Shown here: piece by piece, positions 9,637 through 17,690 of the stretch | Layout: the number at the start of each line of letters is the position of its first letter | How positions within the stretch are numbered: the stretch's first letter is position 1 | NCBI RefSeq assembly: GCF_029961765.1 | Contig: NZ_CP124681.1 | Location: 1,612,001-1,676,000 of the forward strand | Direction of reading: 5' to 3' | Length of the DNA: 64,000 nt | DNA from: Nocardioides sp. QY071 | GTDB lineage: Bacteria > Actinomycetota > Actinomycetes > Propionibacteriales > Nocardioidaceae | The notes under the pieces: generated by a model | Seen by the model: the letters and a program-made list of their open reading frames with translations, nothing else | The model's database searches: none | What the model was told of the DNA's origin: nothing | Made by a program: the position numbers and the translations under genes

Positions 9637-10137
9637 GTGCGCTACCGGAGGGACGACGTGGTCGCGCGCGCGATCGAGGTGCTCGACGCCCACGGCCTCG
9701 ACGCGCTCTCCATGCGGCGCCTCGCCGGCGACCTCGGCGTCCAGCCCGGCGCGCTCTACCACCACTTCACCAACAAGGACGCGCTGCTGGCGGCGATCGC
9801 CGACGAGATCCTGCGCCGCGGCCGCCGCCCCGCCGAGATCATGGCCTGGGACGCCGAGGTCCAGCTGCTCTGCCTCGGCCTGCGCGACGCGATGCGCCGC
9901 CACCGCGACGGCGCGGTCCTCATCGCCCGGGTCAACCGCGCCGACGCCGAGGGCCTGGAGCGGCCGCTGCGCGCGGCGCTGGAGCGCGCCGGGGCCGACA
10001 CCGGCCTCGCCCGGATCGCAGCCCGCACCCTGCTCCGGTACGTCCTGTCCCACGAGGACGACTCCGACTCCGACTTCGCCCTCGGCCTGGAGCTCGTGCT
10101 CGACGGCCTGCGCCGGCGGCTCAGCCCGTCCGCGTGA
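9637..10137 (+). CDS. bioQ: TetR-family regulator, probable biotin repressor BioQ
   Basis: About 166 residues. The N-terminal TetR helix-turn-helix reads SMRRLAGDLGVQPGALYHHFTNKDALL; the rest is a helical domain. I chose the GTG at 9637 because GAGGAG lies at 9624-9629; an earlier frame start at 9568 falls inside the operator. It is divergent from bioYMN and shares the TGAAC-N3-GTTCA operator with bioB. BioQ is the known actinobacterial TetR biotin regulator, so the function is inferred from family, site and neighbours. Its last 17 bases overlap the 3' end of the convergent membrane-protein gene. Confidence 0.8.
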   Translation: MRYRRDDVVARAIEVLDAHGLDALSMRRLAGDLGVQPGALYHHFTNKDALLAAIADEILRRGRRPAEIMAWDAEVQLLCLGLRDAMRRHRDGAVLIARVNRADAEGLERPLRAALERAGADTGLARIAARTLLRYVLSHEDDSDSDFALGLELVLDGLRRRLSPSA

Positions 10138-10933
10138 AGGTGATGCTCGCGGGCGTCTGAGGGCCCCGGTCGAGGGCGTCCTTGCTGCAGCCCCAGCAGT
10201 TCTGCTGGACGACGACGCGTCGGCCGTCGACGTCGAGGATCCACCAGTGGCCGGTGTAGGGGGCGGGGCCGCTGACGGCGGTGTCGGGGTTGCCGGGGAG
10301 CTGGATGGCGCTGCCGTCGCACTTGGTGTCGTCGTAGCCGGCGGGGATGCGGGCTTCGAGGTAGGTGCCGTGTGCGCCGCCGAGGTCGACGGGTTGCGGG
10401 GGCGAGACCTGGTAGGCCGGCAGTGTGGTGAGGGCTTGGACGAGGTCGTCGACCGTGGGTCCGGTGGGGACGATGGTCTGGTCGGTGCAGGGGTCGCGGG
10501 GGACGCCGTACTGGTCGCCGGCGAGCTCGGTCTTGAGGATGAAGCTGTCGGTGGCGAGGAAGAGGCCGTCGTCGTGGGCGGAGGTGTCGGTGGGGAGGTC
10601 GACGTCGAAGGCGAGGGAGTCGTCGAGCGGGATGCGGTAGCGGCCTGCTGCGAGGCTAACGGGGTTCTCGTCCGGCCCGTGTGGCGGCAGCGGGAGCACG
10701 CCCGCCGGCAGGTCGGAGGGCGAGGTCGGCGGTGCCTTCGCCGGCTGGATGGCACCGCCGTGGTCATCGACGGTCGACACGACGATGCCTCCGCCGACGA
10801 GGAGGAGTGCGGTCACCGCGCCGACCGCGATCCCGGTGCGGCGCTGTCGTCGGCGCGCGGTGCTCACCAACGAGTCGAAGTCGGGCGGCACCACACGCTG
10901 CGCGAGGTCTCGGAGCGGTTCCCAGTCAGCCAT
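10121..10933 (-). CDS. Single-pass membrane protein, putative anti-sigma factor with a duplicated sensor domain
   Basis: About 270 residues: a cytoplasmic N-terminus (MADWEPLRDLAQRVVPPDF), a basic stretch RRRQRR, one transmembrane helix at about 35-55, and an extracytoplasmic domain with cysteine pairs (DPCTDQ, TKCDGS, NCWGCS). From SLAAGRYRIPL to QNCWGCSK this domain is identical to the lipoprotein encoded at 11464-12204. The start overlaps the sigma-factor stop by eight bases, the usual arrangement for a sigma/anti-sigma pair. No anti-sigma zinc motif is visible, so the anti-sigma role is inference. Confidence 0.7.
   Translation of the reverse strand: MADWEPLRDLAQRVVPPDFDSLVSTARRRQRRTGIAVGAVTALLLVGGGIVVSTVDDHGGAIQPAKAPPTSPSDLPAGVLPLPPHGPDENPVSLAAGRYRIPLDDSLAFDVDLPTDTSAHDDGLFLATDSFILKTELAGDQYGVPRDPCTDQTIVPTGPTVDDLVQALTTLPAYQVSPPQPVDLGGAHGTYLEARIPAGYDDTKCDGSAIQLPGNPDTAVSGPAPYTGHWWILDVDGRRVVVQQNCWGCSKDALDRGPQTPASITFTRTG
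10181..10654. repeat. 474-bp near-identical direct repeat, copy A
   Basis: Matches 11524-11997 without gaps and, by eye, with one difference (T at 10373, C at 11716). It encodes the shared extracytoplasmic domain of the putative anti-sigma protein. Outside these limits the two genes diverge sharply. Confidence 0.9.
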
Positions 10934-11453
10934 GGCTCGGCTCCTCCTTGTCCGTCAACAGCACACCGAGCCGCTGTCGTCCTCTGCCCAGTCGTGACTT
11001 CACGGTGCCCTCCGGAACCTGCAGCTGCTCGGCGATCTCCGCCACCGAGAGGTCGGCGAGGTGGTGCAGCACCACCACCTCGCGCTGGGCCGGGTCCAGG
11101 AGCGCGAGCGCACTGACCAGTGCGACGTGCTCAGGACCGACCGCGACCGCCGGCTCGGGGCCGCGGTCCAGGGCCTGGTGTCGGCGTACCACCGCGAGGT
11201 GGCGCCAGCCGCGGTGCAGCCGGCGTAGTGCGACGGTACGGATCCATGCTTCGGGGTTGTCGACCGAGCGCAGCGTCCTGCGCTTGCGGATCGCGGTGAT
11301 GAACGCGTCCTGCACGGCGTCCTCCGCGTCGGTGAGATCACCGCAGATCGCGTACATCTGGACGACGAGCCGGCGGTACGACGCGGCGTACAGCGCGTCG
11401 ATGTCCTCCGCCTGCTCCGTACCGTCCATCAGCGCCTCCACCATCTCGCTCAA
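10926..11453 (-). CDS. ECF-type RNA polymerase sigma factor
   Basis: About 175 residues of the SigE/RpoE type. Region 2 is YAASYRRLVVQMYAICGD followed by DAEDAVQDAF; region 4 is LLDPAQREVVVLHHL then VAEIAEQLQVPEGTVKSRL, a clear helix-turn-helix. It directs transcription of an unknown regulon. It sits between a lipoprotein gene (10-base gap) and a putative membrane anti-sigma gene (8-base overlap), so the three form one operon. The flanking 474-bp direct repeats bracket this gene. Confidence 0.93.
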   Translation of the reverse strand: MSEMVEALMDGTEQAEDIDALYAASYRRLVVQMYAICGDLTDAEDAVQDAFITAIRKRRTLRSVDNPEAWIRTVALRRLHRGWRHLAVVRRHQALDRGPEPAVAVGPEHVALVSALALLDPAQREVVVLHHLADLSVAEIAEQLQVPEGTVKSRLGRGRQRLGVLLTDKEEPSHG

Positions 11454-11463
11454 CCGTCCCGCA

Positions 11464-12204
11464 TCACGGGGCCGGTGTGAAGGTGATGCTCTGCGGCGCC
11501 TCGGGGGCGCGGGCGAACTCCTTCTTGCTGCAGCCCCAGCAGTTCTGCTGGACGACGACGCGTCGGCCGTCGACGTCGAGGATCCACCAGTGGCCGGTGT
11601 AGGGGGCGGGGCCGCTGACGGCGGTGTCGGGGTTGCCGGGGAGCTGGATGGCGCTGCCGTCGCACTTGGTGTCGTCGTAGCCGGCGGGGATGCGGGCTTC
11701 GAGGTAGGTGCCGTGCGCGCCGCCGAGGTCGACGGGTTGCGGGGGCGAGACCTGGTAGGCCGGCAGTGTGGTGAGGGCTTGGACGAGGTCGTCGACCGTG
11801 GGTCCGGTGGGGACGATGGTCTGGTCGGTGCAGGGGTCGCGGGGGACGCCGTACTGGTCGCCGGCGAGCTCGGTCTTGAGGATGAAGCTGTCGGTGGCGA
11901 GGAAGAGGCCGTCGTCGTGGGCGGAGGTGTCGGTGGGGAGGTCGACGTCGAAGGCGAGGGAGTCGTCGAGCGGGATGCGGTAGCGGCCTGCTGCGAGACT
12001 CACGGAGTCCTCGCCCGGCCCGCGCGCGGGGAGCGCGAGGATCCCCTCCGGAAGGTCGGCGGCAGGAGCCGAGGATCGATCGGCGGCCACGGACGGACCA
12101 TCCTGCTGGGTCGCCTCCGCGGGCTCGTCGTCGGAGCAGCCGGCGGCCAGCGGCAGGAGAGCCGCGGCGAGGGCCACGCGGGCCGCGATCGTTCGTGATG
12201 ACAT
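11464..12204 (-). CDS. Lipoprotein sharing the sensor domain of the sigma-linked membrane protein
   Basis: About 246 residues. The N-terminus is a lipoprotein signal with lipobox LAAGC (Cys23), followed by an acidic linker and then the same 158-residue domain as the protein encoded at 10121-10933; only the last ~20 residues differ (KKEFARAPEAPQ). The ATG at 12202-12204 has a GAGGAG ribosome-binding site six bases away. It is the first gene of the lipoprotein-sigma-membrane protein operon. It may compete for, or present, the signal sensed by the putative anti-sigma factor; that is inference. Confidence 0.8.
   Translation of the reverse strand: MSSRTIAARVALAAALLPLAAGCSDDEPAEATQQDGPSVAADRSSAPAADLPEGILALPARGPGEDSVSLAAGRYRIPLDDSLAFDVDLPTDTSAHDDGLFLATDSFILKTELAGDQYGVPRDPCTDQTIVPTGPTVDDLVQALTTLPAYQVSPPQPVDLGGAHGTYLEARIPAGYDDTKCDGSAIQLPGNPDTAVSGPAPYTGHWWILDVDGRRVVVQQNCWGCSKKEFARAPEAPQSITFTPAP
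11524..11997. repeat. 474-bp near-identical direct repeat, copy B
   Basis: Second copy of the segment at 10181-10654, in the same orientation and 1343 bases away, inside the lipoprotein gene. Confidence 0.9.
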
Positions 12205-12358
12205 CGAGGTCTCCTCGGTGGAAGGTGGCGGACGCCGAGTCGCCCCTGATGCACCCACGAGGTCCGAGTCCGCCACCGGGTTCCCGGCGCGCGCGGGTCT
12301 TTGCCCGGCCGTCGTCGTACGCCGCTCGTTATCGTGGCCGTAACGACGAGGAGGCAGA

Positions 12359-13816
12359 GTGGACGACATGGCACCGAAGACCCAGAAGCCCGTGACGGTC
12401 GTGCTCTTCGGCGCGACGGGAGACCTCGCCCGCCGCAAGCTGCTGCCGGGGATGCTGCACCTGTTCGAGACCGGGCTGCTGCCCCAGCTGCAGATCATCG
12501 GTACGTCGCTCGACGAGCACACCACCGAGTCCTTCGTGCAGTTCGTGCACGAGGCGGTCCAGGAGTTCTCCGGCGACGACGGCGACATGGCGGCCTGGCC
12601 GGAGTTCGCGAAGCTGCTGCACTGGGCCCCCGGCAGCGAGGGGCCGGCGGGCCTGCGTGCCGCGGTCGAGAAGGCCGAGTCCGAGTGGTCGGGGGACCGG
12701 GTCCGGCTGCACTACCTGAGCGTCCCGCCGAAGGCCGCGCTGTCGGTGGTGAAGACCCTCGACGACGCCGGCCTGGCCGAGGGCAGCCGGATCATCATGG
12801 AGAAGCCGTTCGGGGTCGACCTCGCCTCGGCGAAGGCGCTCAACGCCGAGCTGCACAAGACCTTCGACGAGTCGCAGATCTACCGGATCGACCACTTCCT
12901 CGGGAAGGAGGCCGCGCAGAACATCCTCGCCTTCCGCTTCGCCAACGGCCTGTTCGAGCCGATCTGGCACCGCAACAACATCGACCACGTGCAGATCGAC
13001 GTGCCCGAGGAGCTCGGGCTCGAGCAGCGCGCCAACTTCTACGAGTCCACCGGCGCCTACAAGGACATGGTGGTCACCCACCTGTTCCAGGTCCTCGCGT
13101 TCACCGCGATGGAGCCGCCCACGTCGCTGCACCCCGACGCGATCCGCGAGGAGAAGAACAAGGTCTTCCGCTCGATGATGCCGATCGACCCGGCGAACGT
13201 CGTACGCGGTCAGTACCAGGGCTACCGTGACATCGAGGGCGTGGCGCCCGAGTCGGAGACCGAGACCTTCATCGCGCTCAAGTGCTTCGTCGACAACTGG
13301 CGCTGGGCCGGCGTCCCGTTCTACCTGCGCACCGGCAAGCGGATGGCCGAGGGTGCCCGGATCATCTCGATCGCGTTCAAGGAGCCGCCGCGCTCGATGT
13401 TCCCGAAGAACTCCGGCGTCGGCGACCACGGCCCCGACCACCTGACCTTCGACCTGGCCGACAAGGCCAAGATGTCGCTGTCCTTCTACGGAAAGCGGCC
13501 CGGTCCGGGCATGAAGCTCGACAAGCTCTCGATGCAGTTCGCGATGGGCGACACCACCTGGGCCGGCTCCGTGCTCGAGGCCTACGAGCGGCTGATCTAC
13601 GACGCCGCGCGCGGCGACCAGACCCTGTTCACCTCCGCCGAGGGCATCGAGCGGCTGTGGGAGGTCTCCGAGCCGCTGCTCGAGAATCCGCCCGTCGTCC
13701 GGCCCTACCGGCAGGGCAGCTGGGGCCCGAACCAGATCCACCAGCTGGTGGCGCCGTACGCCTGGCGGCTGCCGTTCGAGCGGCAGTGGCGCAACCCCAA
13801 CGCCATGGGCGGCTGA
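12359..13816 (+). CDS. zwf: Glucose-6-phosphate 1-dehydrogenase
   Basis: Oxidises glucose 6-phosphate to 6-phosphogluconolactone with NAD(P)+, the entry to the pentose phosphate pathway. The nucleotide loop GATGDLARRK and the active-site signature RIDHFLGKE (catalytic His) are present. 485 residues, full length. I use the GTG at 12359, which has GAGGAG at suitable distance; the ATG at 12368 would be 14 bases away. It stands alone: no opcA, tal or tkt is next to it. It diverges from the lipoprotein-sigma operon. Confidence 0.95.
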   Translation: MDDMAPKTQKPVTVVLFGATGDLARRKLLPGMLHLFETGLLPQLQIIGTSLDEHTTESFVQFVHEAVQEFSGDDGDMAAWPEFAKLLHWAPGSEGPAGLRAAVEKAESEWSGDRVRLHYLSVPPKAALSVVKTLDDAGLAEGSRIIMEKPFGVDLASAKALNAELHKTFDESQIYRIDHFLGKEAAQNILAFRFANGLFEPIWHRNNIDHVQIDVPEELGLEQRANFYESTGAYKDMVVTHLFQVLAFTAMEPPTSLHPDAIREEKNKVFRSMMPIDPANVVRGQYQGYRDIEGVAPESETETFIALKCFVDNWRWAGVPFYLRTGKRMAEGARIISIAFKEPPRSMFPKNSGVGDHGPDHLTFDLADKAKMSLSFYGKRPGPGMKLDKLSMQFAMGDTTWAGSVLEAYERLIYDAARGDQTLFTSAEGIERLWEVSEPLLENPPVVRPYRQGSWGPNQIHQLVAPYAWRLPFERQWRNPNAMGG

Positions 13817-13821
13817 CCCGG

Positions 13822-14700
13822 CTAGCGCACGACCACGTCGCTGTAGCCGACCGGCCCGCCGAGCAGGTCGCGCCGGGAGACCGGCGTGCGGCCGTCGACG
13901 TCGCTCACCCCGAGCTCGCTCGCCAGCTCGGCACCGATCAGCGCCCGCCCGGTCTTCTCCCGCTTGACTCCGGCCGGGCCGCCGGCGAGCGCCGCGATCA
14001 CCCGCCCGGTCAGCTCAGGGTGCTCCATGATCGGCAGCGAGGCGGCGTACAGGTCCGGGTCGGCGTCGACGACCCGCATCGTCCGCTCGGTGCGCAGCAG
14101 CCCCGGCCACAGGGCCACGACGCTGACCCCGGTGTCGGCCAGGTCGACGGCCATGTCGTGGGTCATCTTGTCGACGCCCGCCTTCACCGCGCCGTACGCC
14201 GGACCGTGCAGGTAGCAGACCGCGCCGAAGCCGGAGATGTTGACGACCAGCGGTGCCCGCTGCGCCGACTCCAGCAGCAGGGGAGTGGCGTGCCAGGTCG
14301 TCGTGTACGTCGAGCGCAGCCCGACGTCGAACATCATCACCGCGTCGAGCGGCTTCTCCCAGAACCCGCCGCCCGCGGTGACCTCGTCGGGTACGGCGAA
14401 CGCGTTGTTGACCAGCAGGTCCAGGTGTCCCTGCTCGCGCCGTACCTGCTCGACGAGGGCCGCGACCGCCCCGTCGTCGCGGTGGTCGCACGCCACCGCC
14501 ACCCCGGTCCCACCGCGCTCGGTGACCTGCTCGGCGGTCTCGCCGATGGTGCCGCCGAGGTCGTGTGACCCGGGTGCGACGCTGCGGCCGGTGACGTAGA
14601 CGGTGTAGCCGGCCTCGCCCAGGGCGAGGGCGATCCCCTTGCCCAGCCCACGGCTGGCTCCGGTGACGACGGCGACGCGGCGGTCCTGCTGCTGTGGCAC
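13822..14700 (-). CDS. SDR-family NAD(P)-dependent oxidoreductase (DHRS1-like)
   Basis: Short-chain dehydrogenase of about 292 residues: VVTGASRGLGKGIA (cofactor loop, TGxxxGxG), LLVNNAFA, and the catalytic pair in YGAVKAG (YxxxK). The C-terminal extension resembles DHRS1-type SDRs. The GTG at 14698-14700 is preceded by AGGAG about 7 bases away and begins after the CoA-transferase stop, so I prefer it to a longer overlapping start. It is the last gene of the catabolic operon that starts at 21441. Substrate unknown. Confidence 0.85.
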   Translation of the reverse strand: MPQQQDRRVAVVTGASRGLGKGIALALGEAGYTVYVTGRSVAPGSHDLGGTIGETAEQVTERGGTGVAVACDHRDDGAVAALVEQVRREQGHLDLLVNNAFAVPDEVTAGGGFWEKPLDAVMMFDVGLRSTYTTTWHATPLLLESAQRAPLVVNISGFGAVCYLHGPAYGAVKAGVDKMTHDMAVDLADTGVSVVALWPGLLRTERTMRVVDADPDLYAASLPIMEHPELTGRVIAALAGGPAGVKREKTGRALIGAELASELGVSDVDGRTPVSRRDLLGGPVGYSDVVVR

Positions 14701-14710
14701 TGCTGGGCTC

Positions 14711-15934
14711 CTAGATGACACCGGCACGGCGCAGCGAGGCTACCCGGTCCTCGGCGTACCCGAGCTCGGCGAGCACCGCTTCGGTGTCCGCGCCGACCTC
14801 GGGCGCGCGCCGGGGCGGGCGGCGCTGCTCGCCGACGACGTTGACCGGTGTCGGCAGCAGGTCGGCGCCGTGCTCGGCCGCGGGCCACCAGGGCATGCGG
14901 TGCGCGAACTGGGGGTCGCGGCCGATCCCGGCGGCGTCGTTGACCGGCGCGATGGGGCAGTCGATCGCCAGCCCGAGCTCGACCCAGTCCGCGGTGGTCC
15001 GGGTCGCGAAGAGTGCGCGCAGCTCGGCACGCAGGTCCCGGTCGCCGGTCGCGTGGTCGCCGTACTGCTGGCCCTCGCGTCCCTCGAAGAGATCGAGCCG
15101 GTCGCAGGCGACGCAGAAGTTGCGCCAGAACTCCTGCTCGGACGCCTGGAAGAGGACGTGCCCGTCGGCGGAGCGGTAGTACTGGTAGCGCACCGCCTCC
15201 TCCATGCCGCCCGGACCCGGCCGCCGCCGGGCCCCACCGTCGGCCGGGTTGCCGGTCACCTCGGGCTCCGGCCGCTCGTAGGCCCGGTGCCCCTCGATCG
15301 GCAGCCAGTTGCTGAAGGCGGCCGCGTCGCTCTGGGAGATGTCGAGGTGGCACCCGACGCCGGTACGACGGGCGCGGAGCACGGCGGACACCGCCGCGAG
15401 CGCTCCCCACAGCGGGCCGACCTTGGTCCCGGTGCCCGTGTGCTCGGGGATGTAGGTGAACCCCTGCTCGTCGACGGCCGGCGCGGCGAGGCCGGCCCAC
15501 GCGTCGAAGCCGACGCCGTGCGACGGCAGGTCGCGGTAGGGCCCGTCGATGCCGAACCCGGACAGCGAGCAGAGCACGATCGCCGGGTTGACCCCGCGAA
15601 GCCGGTCGAAGCCGAGGCCGCGGCGCTCCAGGGCGCCGGGCCGCATGCCCTCGACCACGATGTCGGCCCCGGCGACGAGGTCGAGGAACACCTCGGGGCC
15701 GCCCGGCGAGCGCAGGTCGAGGCGGATCGACCGCTTGCCGCGGTTGACGTGCCAGTGCAGCAGCGAGCTCCCCTCGACGATCGGCCAGCCGAGCCGGCGG
15801 ATGTAGTCGCCGCCCGGGGGTTCGACCTTGATGACCTCGGCGCCGAGGTCGCCGAGGGTCATGCCCAGGGCGCCGGGCTCCAGCAGCGTGCACTCGACGA
15901 CGCGGATGCCGTCGAGCAGGGGTGGGTGGGTCAC
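14711..15934 (-). CDS. CaiB/BaiF-type (family III) CoA transferase
   Basis: Moves CoA between carboxylic acids through an aspartyl-CoA thioester. Family hallmarks: MTLGDLGAEVIKVEPPGGD at the N-terminus, NRGKRSIRLDL, and DIVVEGMRPGALERRGLG. 407 residues, typical length. In the catabolic operon it lies between the alpha-beta-barrel protein and the SDR. With the ADP-forming CoA synthetase of the same operon it points to CoA activation of an imported acid. Confidence 0.88.
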   Translation of the reverse strand: MTHPPLLDGIRVVECTLLEPGALGMTLGDLGAEVIKVEPPGGDYIRRLGWPIVEGSSLLHWHVNRGKRSIRLDLRSPGGPEVFLDLVAGADIVVEGMRPGALERRGLGFDRLRGVNPAIVLCSLSGFGIDGPYRDLPSHGVGFDAWAGLAAPAVDEQGFTYIPEHTGTGTKVGPLWGALAAVSAVLRARRTGVGCHLDISQSDAAAFSNWLPIEGHRAYERPEPEVTGNPADGGARRRPGPGGMEEAVRYQYYRSADGHVLFQASEQEFWRNFCVACDRLDLFEGREGQQYGDHATGDRDLRAELRALFATRTTADWVELGLAIDCPIAPVNDAAGIGRDPQFAHRMPWWPAAEHGADLLPTPVNVVGEQRRPPRRAPEVGADTEAVLAELGYAEDRVASLRRAGVI

Positions 15935-15953
15935 GGAGGATTCCTCTCGAGGG

Positions 15954-16655
15954 TCAGGGCTGGCGGCCGGTGCGCAGGGGCGACTTCGGAGCGGCGCACA
16001 GCAGGGTGCGTCGGTCGGACAGGACGAGGCCGGCGGTGCGCTCGCGCCACCGGTCGACGGCGGGATCGTGGTCGAGGAGCTCCTCGACCTGCGCCCAGTG
16101 GTCCCAGTCCGGGACCGACCACACGACGATCACCTCGCTGTCGGAGACCATCGCGGTCCGGTAGGCGCCGGTGAGCCGGAGTCCCGCGGCGAGCGCTGTG
16201 TCCAGCCATTGGTCGGCCAGGAGCGAGAGGTACTCGCGCGCTGATCCCCGTGCTACCGCCACCACCTCGTGGAGGTGGCAGGCGGCGGGCGGCAGGTCCG
16301 CGCACAGTGCCTCGATGCTCGGGCTGTAGTCGGCCGGCAGCAGGATGCGGTCGCGCCCGCCGGAGCGGAGCTCGGCGGCCGCGGACCACCACCTGGCCAG
16401 CGTGGGGTCCTGGAGCGAGTCGTGCGAGAGCTCGTGGGCGAAGTTGGCCGCGAGTCCCTTCCAGCCGTCCAGCTCCCACATGTTGACGACGCTCGGCCAG
16501 CGGCCGGTGCTGCCGACCGTCGCCCAGACCCCGAAGCAGCGCATCCCGCGCTCGGCGCGCGCGGCGGCGTCCCAGCCCGACGTCATGTGCTCCATGTAGT
16601 CGGCGCGGCGGGCCCCGATGATGTCGATCTCCTCGTGGATGTAGATCGCGCTCAC
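15954..16655 (-). CDS. Dimeric alpha-beta-barrel-like protein, function unknown
   Basis: 233 residues that look like two ferredoxin-like alpha-beta units in tandem: the first contains YIHEEIDIIGARRADYMEHM and VVNMWELDGWKGL, the second contains LHEVVAVARGSAREYL and VVWSVPDWDHW. This resembles NIPSNAP/ABM proteins, which include monooxygenases and isomerases, but I see no catalytic residue that settles it. The gene lies 8 bases from the substrate-binding-protein stop and 19 bases before the CoA transferase, so it is part of the pathway operon. Confidence 0.6.
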   Translation of the reverse strand: MSAIYIHEEIDIIGARRADYMEHMTSGWDAAARAERGMRCFGVWATVGSTGRWPSVVNMWELDGWKGLAANFAHELSHDSLQDPTLARWWSAAAELRSGGRDRILLPADYSPSIEALCADLPPAACHLHEVVAVARGSAREYLSLLADQWLDTALAAGLRLTGAYRTAMVSDSEVIVVWSVPDWDHWAQVEELLDHDPAVDRWRERTAGLVLSDRRTLLCAAPKSPLRTGRQP

Positions 16656-16662
16656 CGGGCGG

Positions 16663-17652
16663 CTACTTGGCGAGGTTGGCGTCGATGACCTCGTCCTCGG
16701 TGAGCGGGTCGGAGTAGACCAGCACGCCGTCCTGCCGGGCGTAGGTCGCCTGGTAGCGGTCGGTGAGGCCGTCCGGGTAGGCCAGGTCGGGCGGGAAGAC
16801 GAGCTCGGGCAGCTTGTCGAGCTGGTCGTCGGAGATCTCGAGCTGCTTCACCAGCGCGGCGCGGACCTCGGGGTCGTCGTGGTAGGCGCCCTGGAGGTGA
16901 TCGGCGACGACGCTGCGCATGCCGGCCAGGAGGCGCTTGCCCTTGTCCCGGTCCTTCTCCAGCAGGTTGGGGCCGAAGAGCACCGCGCCCATGGTGATGT
17001 CCTCCGGCTGGCCGAACGCGAAGGCGAGGTCGGCGGACTTCTCCGCCTCGAGCCACACCGGGTCGGAGAGCCAGCCGGCCTTGACCGCGCCGCTCTCGAG
17101 GGCGACGAGGATGTCCGTGGCACCCATCGTCTGGAACTCCACGTCACTCGCGGAGATGCCGCTGCGCTCGAGCTCCTCCTCCAGCACCATCGAGACCGGC
17201 GCACCGGCGCCGACGGCGGTCGCGACGGTCTGGCCGCGCAGCTTCGCGGGGTCGAAGGTGCCGTTCGGTGCGAGGTCCTTGCTGACCCACAGGCCGGATC
17301 GGCTGTTCGGCGGCGGGAACATGCCGGGTGCCACGATCTTGATGGGCGAGCCGCCGGACACCGCGTTGAAGAAGGCCGCGCTCGGCGCGCTGAACACGGC
17401 GTCCACCTCGCCGGTGGCGAGCAGGACCATCGCGTCGCTGGGTGCGGCGGTGACGATCTCGACGTCGATGTCCTGGTCGGCATAGCTTCCGAGCTCCATG
17501 CCGACCAACAGCGGCGCGAAGGCCTCGAGCTTGGCGGAGATGGCGACCTTGACGGTCTTCTTGTCGGCGGCGTCGTCCGACGAGCCGCAGGCGGCGAGCA
17601 GGACGCTGCCGAGGAGCCCGGCGAGGAGCAGGGCGAGCTTTCGGGTCAACAC
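16663..17652 (-). CDS. ABC transporter substrate-binding lipoprotein (SsuA/TauA/NMT1-like)
   Basis: Extracytoplasmic binding protein of about 329 residues. The GTG start gives a lipoprotein signal with lipobox LLAACGSS (Cys22). The body has the periplasmic-binding fold of the sulfonate/nitrate/thiamine-precursor class (VATAVGAGAPVSMVLEEEL, GAVKAGWLSDPVWLEAE). The ligand is unknown; neighbours that activate acids with CoA suggest a carboxylate or aromatic acid. It follows the permease by 38 bases. Confidence 0.85.
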   Translation of the reverse strand: MLTRKLALLLAGLLGSVLLAACGSSDDAADKKTVKVAISAKLEAFAPLLVGMELGSYADQDIDVEIVTAAPSDAMVLLATGEVDAVFSAPSAAFFNAVSGGSPIKIVAPGMFPPPNSRSGLWVSKDLAPNGTFDPAKLRGQTVATAVGAGAPVSMVLEEELERSGISASDVEFQTMGATDILVALESGAVKAGWLSDPVWLEAEKSADLAFAFGQPEDITMGAVLFGPNLLEKDRDKGKRLLAGMRSVVADHLQGAYHDDPEVRAALVKQLEISDDQLDKLPELVFPPDLAYPDGLTDRYQATYARQDGVLVYSDPLTEDEVIDANLAK

Positions 17653-17690
17653 GTGGGTTCCTTTGCTGGGGTCGTGGTGGGGTGGCGCGG

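Noticed and set aside
12205-12358. Extra small gene between the lipoprotein and zwf
   Set aside because: Only short frames without RBS; the space holds the two divergent promoters.
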